In this document: piece after piece, positions 27,001 to 35,914 of the stretch
Layout of the letters: each line of letters begins with the position of its first letter
Numbering within the stretch: the first letter of the stretch is position 1
NCBI RefSeq assembly: GCF_040807025.1
Contig: NC_090968.1
Coordinates: 4,267,906 to 4,331,905 of the forward strand
Reading direction: 5' to 3'
Source: Struthio camelus
Lineage: Eukaryota; Chordata; Aves; Struthioniformes; Struthionidae
Length of the DNA: 64,000 nucleotides
Translations under genes and position numbers: made by a program
The notes under the pieces: model-generated
What the model was told of the DNA's origin: nothing
The model's input: the letters and a program-made list of their open reading frames with translations, nothing else
The model's database searches: none

Positions 27001-28281
27001 AAGATACCTTTTAACTTAGGGGAACATATTGTTGTAAAGTTCCACAGTCATCATAAGATGTAATGTTACCATAACACAATAGTCGTGTTATGAAATAAAC
27101 ATGGTTTATTCTTCCTTCATACAATTCCCATTGAGTTACAGGAGATCAACTAGCCAACGTATTTTGTCGTCAGCTTAACTTCATTGTAAACCATGAAGGT
27201 GATAGTTAATCATTAATGCATTTTATTCATTTATTCAATTGCAGTATCCTTGGTACTTAAAAACAAATGAAAATACACGTTTAAATAGCTGTTTAAAACA
27301 TGGAAAAAGCCAAACAAGTACCAGAGCCTACATAAAAACCATCGATGTGCCATACTAGCGTTATCCTGGGAACAAAAGGATGCAGCAGAGCAGCTGACAT
27401 AGATGCCGGATATAGAGGAAAATAGCTCACGTCAGTGTTATTGACTCAGCCACTGAATAAACTCATTCCCACAGTTACGCTCCTCCCCCTACCCTGCTGT
27501 ATCCCCATCTTAGCTGTTATCACCAGCCACTGAATAAACTTAGTTCAACTACAAAACAAACCTGCTCTCGCTCGCCCCACCTCGCACCGGCCCAGGGCGC
27601 TAACTCCTGCCTCTGGTCGCGCTCGCCGTGGCCCATTCACCTCAGCCTGGCACCTCAGCCCTACCTACAGCCCAGGCACTAACACCCCTGAGCGCGGCGC
27701 TCCCCACAGCGAGCACCGGCTCCTTCCCGCCCTCGCCCTGCGGCCTCACGCTCCAGCCCGACCTCTCACCCCATTTTTGGCGCCCCCCTCTTCTCTCCAC
27801 AGCACCCTCTGCCTTCCCAGCCCCACGTCCAGCGACTCCCGGGCCCCAGTCACCTCATCGCACCTCTTTTATTCCCGCTCCCCGTCACGAAGCCCCCAGT
27901 AGGGCCCAGCCCTTCCCCCCACCCCCGGCCCCTCAGCTCGCCTCAGGCGGCCTCCTCCTCCTCCGCCGCCCTCCTCTCCCTCAGCGCCCCCCGCGGTGGA
28001 CGCAGCCGAACCAACTACACCTTCGGCCGCCCATTGGCCCCAGGCAGCTCGCGCGGCCCCGTTCTCCACCAATCCCGGCCCAGGTAAGGGGGGAAGGGGG
28101 TCGCAGTCCCCGGGCAGCCGTTACACCCCTCCCCCTCCCCCTCCCCCCCCCCTCAATTCGCGCTCATTTACATAGGCTAATATGGGCCGCACTCACTGTT
28201 GAGGCCCGCCTCGGTGTGCGTCCCCTCAGCCGGCGGGTTGTTGTTGTTGTTGTGCTGCGGCGGCTCCTGAGGGCAGGACAT
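16436..28281 (-). CDS. BNIP3L: BNIP3L / NIX mitophagy receptor, six coding exons
   Basis: Outer mitochondrial membrane receptor that recruits LC3/GABARAP to mitochondria in hypoxia and red-cell maturation; BNIP3 family. Coding exons on the minus strand are 28281-28197, 21943-21757, 20785-20713, 18806-18703, 17908-17759 and 16484-16436. They total 648 nt, 215 residues plus TGA (human 219). All junctions are GT-AG and in frame. The start is ATG at 28281 in GCCGCCATGT context, giving [15 protein letters not shown], like the human start. Visible parts: LIR WVEL (31-34) preceded by two serines, an Asn/Gly-rich stretch (37-50), the ADWVSDW minimal essential region (W136, W140) and a C-terminal helix about 184-204. 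The helix keeps the family dimer residues S192, H193, A196, G200 and G204. The short C-tail ends SASTY. Promoter CpG island lies at the 5' end. Nothing is broken, and identity is certain. Confidence 0.97.
17759..17908 (-). CDS. BNIP3L: BNIP3L coding exon 5 (transmembrane)
   Basis: A long pyrimidine tract and CTTTCAG|G acceptor, donor CTAGG|GTAAGT. Encodes residues 151-199: [17 protein letters not shown], then the membrane helix [15 protein letters not shown]. Ile191 replaces the human Leu. Confidence 0.97.
18310..18445 (-). repeat. MIR-like SINE fragment in BNIP3L intron 4
   Basis: The order 'ttttacatag ... gtacagagaa ... ggaaacttgcccaa ... aatcccagctc' follows the reverse complement of a MIR element. 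It is diverged and lies between exons 4 and 5. Confidence 0.5.
18703..18806 (-). CDS. BNIP3L: BNIP3L coding exon 4 (minimal essential region)
   Basis: Acceptor TTTGCAG|TCT and donor CCTAA|GTGAGT. Encodes residues 116-149, an acidic stretch followed by [19 protein letters not shown]. The tryptophans correspond to human W140 and W144, reported as important for mitochondrial clearance. Confidence 0.96.
20713..20785 (-). CDS. BNIP3L: BNIP3L coding exon 3
   Basis: Acceptor TTCTTCAG|C and donor CTCAG|GTATTT. Encodes residues 92-115 ([20 protein letters not shown] and four more). Phase matches both neighbours. Confidence 0.95.
20976..21043. repeat. (AT)n-(AC)n-(AT)n compound microsatellite
   Basis: Alternating AT, then AC, then AT dinucleotides over about 68 bases in BNIP3L intron 2, about 190 bases upstream (in transcript sense) of the exon 3 acceptor. 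Alternating purine-pyrimidine sequence like this can adopt Z-DNA or cruciform forms. Confidence 0.95.
21757..21943 (-). CDS. BNIP3L: BNIP3L coding exon 2 (LIR exon)
   Basis: Acceptor CAACAG|GT and donor GACAG|GTAAGG. Encodes SSWVELQMN with the LC3-interacting core, then the Asn/Gly-rich segment, then [20 protein letters not shown], nearly identical to human. Confidence 0.96.
21944..28196 (-). other. BNIP3L: BNIP3L intron 1, 6.25 kb
   Basis: No additional exon is recognised. It holds poly-T runs (22773-22788), a G9 run at 26047, a repeat-like segment at 26724-26780, and at its 5' end (from 27560) part of the CpG island. Two copies of AGCCACTGAATAAACT lie 77 bases apart (27448-27463 and 27525-27540). 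Confidence 0.85.
26724..26780. repeat. Old sauropsid-type interspersed repeat fragment
   Basis: GATCCAGCAATAAGATCTAT and GTGGGCAGATCCAGCACAGG resemble a repeat common in turtle and crocodilian genomes ('ctgatcctgcaatcagatccacgtgggcagac'). Recognition is from memory and the family name is not known to me. Confidence 0.4.
28197..28281 (-). CDS. BNIP3L: BNIP3L coding exon 1
   Basis: Encodes residues 1-28 and the first base of Ser29. The donor is AACA|GTGAGT. Five AAC codons give the Asn run typical of the NIX N-terminus. The frame stays open upstream to 28800, but the human-like start and Kozak-like context favour this ATG. Confidence 0.93.
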
Positions 28282-28387
28282 GGCGGCGCAGGAGCGGCGG
28301 CAGAAGCGACCGAGGAGCCGCTGGGGCCGGGACAACAACAACAAACCTGGACTCCGCTCCGGGCCCGGCCACTCCGCCTCCTCCCGC

Positions 28388-28399
28388 TGCGCACGCGCG
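28388..28399. promoter_or_regulatory. NRF1 motif 1, full match
   Basis: TGCGCACGCGCG matches YGCGCAYGCGCR at every position. It lies about 107 bases upstream of the BNIP3L ATG. Confidence 0.75.
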
Positions 28400-28429
28400 G
28401 GCCCCGCCGCGCCCGCCCCCCGCCGCCGC

Positions 28430-28441
28430 CGCGCACGCGCC
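28430..28441. promoter_or_regulatory. NRF1 motif 2, one mismatch
   Basis: CGCGCACGCGCC keeps the GCGCACGCGC core and differs only at the last base. It is 42 bases from motif 1 (four helical turns). Confidence 0.6.
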
Positions 28442-28517
28442 GCCCGCCCCGGGGCGCGTGCCGCGCACCATGGCGCCCACCGTGCTTGCGCACGTCCCGC
28501 GGCGGCCGCGCCGGCGC

Positions 28518-28529
28518 TGCGCATGCGCC
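28518..28529. promoter_or_regulatory. NRF1 motif 3, palindromic core
   Basis: TGCGCATGCGCC contains the self-complementary GCGCATGCGC core. Confidence 0.6.
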
Positions 28530-30734
28530 GCCGGCCTCGCCGAGGGCGCGCGGCGTCGCGGGCGGCCTGTGAGGAAAGAGGCGCGGGGGCGGCGCAAACC
28601 TCCACCCCGAGGCAAAATCGCTGGGGGATGCGGACTGTGGCGGCCCAGCCCCCCCCCCACAGACTGCTCTCACTCTCGGGCACCCCTTTCCTGTCAGGAG
28701 AGACGCCTGGTCGCGTTCCCCCGCCTTGAGCTGAGGCCGAGCCCCAGGGCCTCGAGCCCCGCTCCAGGCCTCGGACCCTGCAGGCTTCCAAAGAGGCCAT
28801 CAGCCTTCACGGCTCTTTGCTGACCGCCGTCTAGCCGCCAACTCGGACGAGTTTGTGATTGAGGGAACGACAGCAAATCCTCCCTGAGCATGAGGGGTTA
28901 ACCTGGCCAGCCTCCACAGCGCAATGGTATGAGTGTCCGGTCGCTTCTCTTCCCCTCTCATCAGTCTTGCTTTTGCCACAGATAGTTTACAGCCGACTTA
29001 CAGGTCCATTAAGTATAGTGAAGACTCTCTGAAGGCACTCACCATTTTAAAATTATAAGTAATACCCATCTAAAACTATAGTGTTCAACAGGCAAGTAAG
29101 CCTCTCTTCTATGATCAAGCAAAAGTCAACAAAGTGCACGGTAGATTTTTTCACTATTGCCCGACAGTTAAGATAGAGAAGATGGCATCTCTATAGCAGG
29201 ATTGGACTTGTTCCTGATTGAAACACAAAAGAGTACAGCTGCAACAAGTAAAACTATCATTAGTGGGCACCACAGGTTCCTTTCAAAATGAAAATGAAGA
29301 GAGACAACCTCAGGCTATTTATGCACCTACTGCTGAACCAGGAATGGGAATAACACTGGATTTCCATAGGAGAGACTTTCAAATGCAATGAAATATAGAT
29401 GCAAAGATAGTTCTCTTTATCATCTACCATAACCTGCTGTGAGGTTTCTTCAGTCATATGTGAGTAACTTCTGTAGCAATTATTTATTCAAAATAGATTT
29501 CATGAAGTGATTATATATACACATAAAAGGTTCTTATAAATTACCTAATTTTCAAGATAAAAGTCAGTATTATCTGGAAAATTAAATAATGCCAGTTCCT
29601 CAAGGCAGAGTGAGTTTTCATATATGTTATGTACTGCAGTTAGCAGAACCTGTATTAGGATTCTTGTGTTGCTAATCTATTTAACTTAAATCCTCTAACA
29701 AAAAGAACCAGTGAGAATAACTTAATCACAGATTGTTTAATTTGCCTTCACAGTTTGAGAAATCAATTTTACTAGCTTCATTCCATTTGACATCATTTAA
29801 ATGTCAGGGTCTATTTTGAGGCCTATAATCTTTTTGATGGAACTTTTTCTGTAACTCATACAAGTATTTAAAAGCATCTTCCTTCCGAACAGCAATAAAG
29901 GAGTCTTTATTATAAACCCCTCACATCAACAGCCATTAGAATATGAATTGTGTTTTCTCCATTACTGTATCCGCAGTAGACGTTTGGTGATATTAATAAC
30001 GTCAGAGACTGAAATGGAGTCGTGCAGCTCCATTTCCATTCGTGTTCATTCTTTCATTATCTCCCCACTAGACATCCAAAGAAAGCACTTGCGTTCTGTT
30101 TGTGTCAAAATTGTTTCAAGCTACAGAAAGGAACCACGTGTCTCCTCCTGTCACAACCATCCCATGCTGGAATACCAGTATCAACCGTTTTTCATCTTGC
30201 GTTGATCTGCGCTGGTGACAGGTGACCGTATCCTAAAATGTGGACATTTGAAATCTGTCATAACAAAATCTTCTTTCTCATAAAAATGACTAAATACCCT
30301 GAATGATTGTACCAAATGTCTGATCTTAAGTGGAAAATCTGGATGTCCTGTGGCTATCACTGGACTAGAATTAGCTACGTACAAAGGGAAAAGAAGTCAG
30401 TAACTTAATTTATTAGAAGGTCTGTTTACAGGTAGAGGGGCCAAACTGAATGTAAAGCTGATAAATCTGATTAACGTGCAAATACTGTTTAGTACATTCT
30501 AGATTGGAATCAGAACAATGAGCTATTTCTGATCTTGAATAGAAAACCTGCCTAGGGAGCCCCTATCCTACTTTGTAATCCTTACAATCACAGGCTAGCA
30601 TGATGAGTGGTATATGAATATTTGCCATCTCCATCATTCAGGAAGCATTTGCTGTAATACTTTTGGCATGAATATTTATCAGTAAAGTGGGACTATTAAA
30701 ACTACTGAGTCAGAAATAAATTAATCAAAATTAT

Positions 30735-30890
30735 AGTGAGTCAATGCAGAGCCAGAAATAGCATTCAGAACTCCTGACTTTCAGCCCTATGTTTTAACCA
30801 CTTGACATGTTGTTCCTTATGGCAGTTGAATGATGTAATTAACATTTGTAAAGTAATTTGAATCCTTGGATGGAAAATGCTATTACAGTA
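30735..30890. repeat. MIR/AmnSINE-type SINE fragment
   Basis: One end has AGCATTCAGAACTCCTGACT followed by 'tttaaccacttgac', a tRNA-SINE head in reverse. The other end, GTAAAGTAATTTGAATCCTT then GGATGGAAAATGCTATTA, resembles the conserved 'gtaaagcgctttgggatcc...gatgaaaggcgctata' tail of amniote SINEs. Confidence 0.5.
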
Positions 30891-33460
30891 GCAAGGTTGG
30901 AGGGGCAGAAGGCTACATGACAACAGAAGAGAAACAATGGCTGTCAACTGCAGAGAAAGGCCTTTTGTACCGAAGTGGAATTAAAATGTTTTCCTATAAA
31001 GCCTTAAAGTTGATTCAAGTCAAACACAGCAAGCCACCTGATTTATCTCAAAGAGCTGAGCTGAACTTACACCACTGTTTCATGCTCATGGTTCTAAGGC
31101 ATTGTATATGTTCAAGGCAATTTAAGTAAAGAACTATCTCAAAATCTTCTTAAAGATGCAGCAATTACCTTGTATTTTGTTATTTAGTACTTCCTTGCCC
31201 CAAACCAGAAAAAATGGTAACTTGTTGCTAAGATGGATTCCACCCCTGAGCGTGAATGTATAGAAGACCAAGTACTTCTTTCCTATTGTTTTTTGATAGT
31301 AGAACAATACAATAAAACAGCATATTTGTTTATAATAGCAAGTATGATGTCTGGCTATCAGGCAGGCAAACACAAAGGCAGCCTATCTTCTGCACCTAAG
31401 CTATTTTCTGTGTCCTGGAAGCAGTGATGATGTATAGTGGAAATACTCTTGAGATTTTATATCTAGCAGTGACAGGTCAAATGCACTGGTCTTTGCAACC
31501 AATTGACCATTCCAAAGAAGACCACTAGGGATAGTCACAAAATTTAATCTTGATGCCTTATATTCTTAAAATACCCACTCTCTTCAGCAACGTTTTGCCT
31601 CCTAGCGGAGAACACTGATACAGAAAAAACGGCATCAGGGGAAAAAAAAACCATCTCTGCCAAGTACTTTTTTTCTTGAAAAACAAGGGATGAATTGTCT
31701 GCTAAAGGTTGAGAGTGTTAGAATTCAAAGGTAGACTGTGTAGAGGTAGTGAAACAGTAATTCATTCTGTTTCTTGGTCTCTGAGCTATATCACACCAGA
31801 AAGAAATTCTTACTGTTTTTATTCCAGCCACTTCTATTGTTTTCTTCCACCACTTTCGCCCTTTTTTTTTTCTTTACAAAAACAAGCCCTTCTATACTAT
31901 GTTAAATAAAAGACACCTGCTATGAGAAAACACACAAATCATTCAAGACAACGGTAGTTACTAGGTGGCAGTCTCATTTTCAGCACAGTTCTCCCCATCA
32001 ATCAATCAATACACCAATCCTTTGATTTGTAACAGCTAATTAAACGGGAAAGGGCAAAAGGAAACATCTATTGTTCTACTAAAGTCAGAAGTGTATGTTA
32101 GGAGACTATATACCCCTACATCCAGAGATGCGGAGCTAGGAAAAACAGTAACACCAGCGCACAGGAAATTACTTTTCCTAGCTATGCCACGCCTGAGAAC
32201 ACCCAATTCCAGACCAGCCCAATGTATTAAAAAAGGAATCTAAGTATTCCATAATAACATTACTCCTTGTAGTTATTTTGAAACCACTCACTGGGTTACA
32301 TTTGGGAACTGTCAGATTACCAACACCACTTCCCCAGGAGAGGAGAATCCAGCTTTCTCCTCATCAGCACCAACTCTGGGGCACGGATCTTGCCTATACT
32401 TCAGAATTATACTAGTCAGATAACCAACTTGGGTTGAACATTAGCTGTTGCCAGGAAGTCTCATGGTGGTTTAAAGTACGGTTGTGGTTTTGCAGGTAGT
32501 AAAACTAACCCCTTAAAACATCAAAGAGGTAGTTTTTGTAATTAAGAAGTATCACTGGCTTCCAGAGAGACTGTGGAAGGGAACAGAACTCATTTTCTGT
32601 GTTTGGTCCAGTATTCAAAGACTGACAATCCAACATTTGCATGATTTTTACCGGGAGCTGGGAGAGACCACTAAAATGGAAAAGCTGCTCTTCTGCAATT
32701 CTGTAGATGTTCAAAGAGAGCAGAATTACCTTAAAACCCACCACTTAAAGGTCCATAAATAAAAAATATAGAAGGTAGTAAAATGGGGTTTCATTCATCA
32801 TGAAGTAAAGGGGAGATCAGTAATCTCAGAAATGCCTGTAAGTAGAGGGTAGTAGGGGGAAGAGGATAAAAAGCAACCTGACAAAAGGTAGTCTATGCAT
32901 ACTTTTTATTAATAAAATATAAGATTTACAGCATATGTCAATGGACAGTGTGTTTAGAGAATTTTATCTAATTGGATACTATGACACCACAGTCAGCAGC
33001 TGGTTTTGGCGAGGATAGATTAGACCTCAAGTGACATGCCAGGGATCACCGCTACTGATAAAACAAAAACCTTTCCCCAAGACTAGGTTTTAAAAACCCT
33101 GAATCCATACCAGCATGCACAGCTGAGGTCCAAGAGGCAGTTTCGCTTGAATGAAGTATTGCTAGAAGGCTGCACTTTGTTCTACATGAAGTCTACCTGT
33201 TCAGTTCTACATCATCTTCTCATCCTGGCTTCCCTTTGTGTCTGTAACTTTTCAGGTATTCAGTGCATCATTCAGGATATACAGGTAACACATGTAAGTA
33301 AGAGCAGCAGTCTTGATGCCATAACCCTCAATCTTCCCAAAATAGAAATAATTAAACCTATGCCCTTCTTCGCAAAACGGAGATGAATTTTACCAGCTCT
33401 GGTGCAAAAGAAATGTCTAATTACCTCTTTGCCCTTGTGATAAGGTAGTGAATAAAACTT

Positions 33461-33587
33461 GGCCCTGATCCTGTAAACACCTATGCACATGATTAACATT
33501 ACTCAACAAGTTGTTTCCTTAACTATTTGGAAGTATATTCGTTTGAGTAAAATTAAGTCACGTGATATATAAGTAGGAGTAGGGCCC
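33461..33587. repeat. Palindromic hAT-type MITE, diverged
   Basis: It begins GGCCCTGATCCTGTAAACAC and ends, on the other strand, GGGCCCTACTCCTAC. Inside are paired 'taacattactca' and 'taattttactca' arms plus GCACATG/TCACGTG. This is the layout of the palindromic non-autonomous DNA transposons abundant in turtles and crocodilians. The family is recalled from memory. Confidence 0.6.
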
Positions 33588-35070
33588 AGAAGTGTATTCA
33601 CTCATTCAAAAAACAGTTGCTGTCCCAGGGGCTGGGAGGGGAAGGGGGCTGTTACATTTTTGCAAGGCTAACAGGTGAAAAAAAGGTAAATTCCTTACAA
33701 AGGCTCATGGTCAGGCATGCATGTTACAAGAGAGATACCGTATTTAAGAGAACCAGATGTAATAAATATTAAAATTTTTACATTTTTCAAACCACAGCAC
33801 AAAGACTTAATGAAATTAAAGTGTTTGCAACAGTAGTCTTGTTAACAGTCCCTAACCCAGCCATAATTTTACAGCAGAAACAGTATCTTAGTTGATCAAA
33901 TAATGGAGGCATTGCAATAGCTACCTATAACTAAGCCACAGATATAATTTAAATGTAGTTAACTGAAAAGTGAAAGTCTTCCCAGTCAAGTTAAGTTCAC
34001 TATGACTTAAAACTCCATTCTGAAAATTTCCTTGAAGGAAGAGTAAACAGAAAAGCACAATTAGCAAAAACATCTGGAGGTAAAAACTCGTGAGCCTTAT
34101 AAAGCATCAATATCTAGTTCATCTTTGGATAAGTCTTATTTGCTTAAGAGTTTAAATTGCTCAAATAACTATGAACACTTATTTCATGCAGCTTCTGTAC
34201 TCCATGTATTTTCTGATCATTGCACCATTTTAAAATGTCTGTAAGTGCAATAACTTTGCAAAGCCAAAAGCCAGGAGAAACACTTGCATGGTAAACTACA
34301 TTTCCACTCAGTTACTGATAGCAACAAAATACAGAAAATAGAGCATCTCAGAATGCACTTTAGTAATTATGTAATCACTTGATATTTTGTACTACATAAC
34401 ATCATACTGCTAGACAAGAATTCAAACAACTTTTAAAAAAGCCGTGGGGGGCTTCATATTCTAAACGAGGCATTATTGTATCCTAGAACGAGGCATTAAA
34501 GAAATCGGGATGAAACTAAAAAAATCCCATAAAACGGATTTTAAACATACAAATTCTATTCCCATTCCAACTTAAGCAATAGTTTAAGAGGAAAAAAAAA
34601 AAAAAAAAACAAAGAATCTTTAAGGATATTTGAACAGTAACTGACCAGTTCAGACTATGGCAAAATCTGACAGCACTTTATGGTTTTGCAATGGAAGTGG
34701 TCAATGCATACTAAGGCTAGTATTATTGTCATTCATGAATGAATGAATGCAGATACTTATGAGATCCCTCCCTCTCTTCATTCCCATGAAAAATAATTAA
34801 TACTGGTTAAAATCATTACAAAAAACATCTTTTTATTTTCATGCATCTAAGGTAAAACACAGAGTATTTGTATAAAGAGGTAGATTAAAAAAAGAAAACA
34901 GATTCTCCATTCTTTGTCACTTTTATTCAGTAGTTTGTTTTTTTTCTCCTTATTTTCTCTTTTTTGGTGCCAGACATGGCAAGGAGTGATTACAGTCAAC
35001 TGTTTATTAAAACATTTGTTGCAACACAGACCCCCTTTACCACTGACGCCAAACGGACCCATTTCATGTG

Positions 35071-35102
35071 CTTTATTTTGTTTTGTTTTGTTTTGTTTTT
35101 TT
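35071..35102. repeat. (TTTTG)n microsatellite in the PPP2R2A 3' region
   Basis: Four to five TTTTG units, then a T run. On the transcript strand it is a CAAAA/A-rich tract overlapping an AATAAA signal. Confidence 0.85.
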
Positions 35103-35194
35103 TCTATACACCACCACCAGGGCTAGGTGGAGGGGGATGAAAGGGAAAGGGGGAGTCCAGGAGGCCAGAAGGAGGAGGAATGCTACAAGCCACA

Positions 35195-35634
35195 GCAAGA
35201 ATGAGCTGTATTTAATAAAAAAAGGGGCCACAAATGATACAGTAATGAGGTTACACAATTAAATCCCATAGCATGATTGAAGGCTTTCCCTGTGTTTGAC
35301 GTCATCACAATGGAAGGCATAAAAAGTGGAGTAAACCAATGTTGATACAGTCCAATCTAGTCCATTAGGCAAGATGGTGCAAGTAGTCATTTAAATTAAA
35401 AAGTGCCCTATCCTCACCTAAATGGCTAGCAGACATGGAGAAGAACACAGTGACAGATCAACAGAGCTTTCTCCATGTAGCTATAAAAATGTGTTGTCAT
35501 ATGGCACATTTTTAAACACTGGAAAGGGGTGCCATAATGGACCTCTCTCATTCTCTTTCGTTTACAGGTACAAATGCTAGATTCAACTATTTCAACTATG
35601 CAGGAAGTGGACTCTTCAGTTAGGAATGCCAAAC
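35195..35634 (-). other. PPP2R2A: PPP2R2A 3' untranslated region (proximal form)
   Basis: Follows the TAG stop at 35635-35637. On the mRNA strand, an ATTAAA signal (plus-strand 35211-35216) is followed by GCTGTGGCTTGTAG, a suitable GU-rich element, so cleavage is predicted near 35190-35200. Further AATAAA signals (35072-35077, 35003-35008 and 34922-34927) would extend the UTR by up to about 300 bases, and distal ones are possible. The ends are inference. Confidence 0.55.
35211..35216 (-). terminator. Candidate proximal PPP2R2A poly(A) signal, ATTAAA
   Basis: The minus strand reads TTATTAAATACAGC, with GU-rich sequence 15-30 bases downstream. Three more AATAAA signals follow within 300 bases. 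Confidence 0.5.
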
Positions 35635-35914
35635 CTAATTCATTTTGTCTTGAAATATATACAAGTTGTTTGTAGTAGCTACAGCAATGATATTTTCCTT
35701 AGGGTGCCAGGCTGTGTGTAGAATCTTCTTGTTGAAGTCTAGGCTGTCGACACTAATTTCATCCTTCTTTCGCTTACCACTTGCGCAAACTTTACGTGGC
35801 TTCAAAACCGTACGGGGTTTATTGTTTTCCCGTGATGCCTCTAAGGTGATGTCTCGCTTTGTATTTCTGTCAAACATTCTGAAGAAATTGTTGTAAGATC
35901 CTGTCATGACAATG
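35635..35914 (-). CDS. PPP2R2A: PPP2R2A exon 10, C-terminus and stop
   Basis: Acceptor ATCTGCAG|C. Encodes residues 356-447, from [20 protein letters not shown] to [11 protein letters not shown], then TAG. The last WD strand is complete. Confidence 0.98.

Larger units (their letters stand above)
27560..28850. promoter_or_regulatory. BNIP3L: CpG island, probable BNIP3L promoter region
   Basis: The only strongly GC- and CpG-rich region in the window; it spans BNIP3L exon 1 and the DNA on both sides. The densest CpG lies at 28380-28600, just upstream of the ATG. Visible motifs are three GCGCAYGCGC cores (NRF1 type), GC boxes such as CCCGCCCC, a YY1-like GACATGGCGGC at 28277-28287 over the start codon, and RCGTG hypoxia-response cores on one strand or the other (28392, 28434, 28456, 28491). 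BNIP3L is a known HIF target, so the last are plausible. No TATA box is seen. The transcription start is inferred between about 28300 and 28480. Confidence 0.85.
28851..35194. other. Intergenic region between PPP2R2A and BNIP3L
   Basis: No exon, RNA gene or long credible open frame is seen. It holds a MIR-like element (30735-30890), a palindromic hAT-type MITE (33461-33587) and a GAAT microsatellite (34735-34748). The right-hand part, from about 34900, may be transcribed as PPP2R2A 3'UTR if distal poly(A) signals are used (AATAAA on the minus strand at 35072-35077, 35003-35008 and 34922-34927). Confidence 0.75.

Noticed and set aside
27628-28572. Long plus-strand open frame (314 codons) across the CpG island
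   Set aside because: Proline/arginine-rich translation results from GC-rich DNA with few stop codons. It overlaps BNIP3L exon 1 antisense and has no recognisable domain.
28282-28800. In-frame upstream extension of BNIP3L to an ATG at 28800
   Set aside because: The Arg/Ala-rich extension is promoter DNA. The ATG at 28281 matches the human N-terminus and has a Kozak-like context.
35666-35896. Plus-strand open frame opposite PPP2R2A exon 10
   Set aside because: Antisense shadow of a real coding exon.
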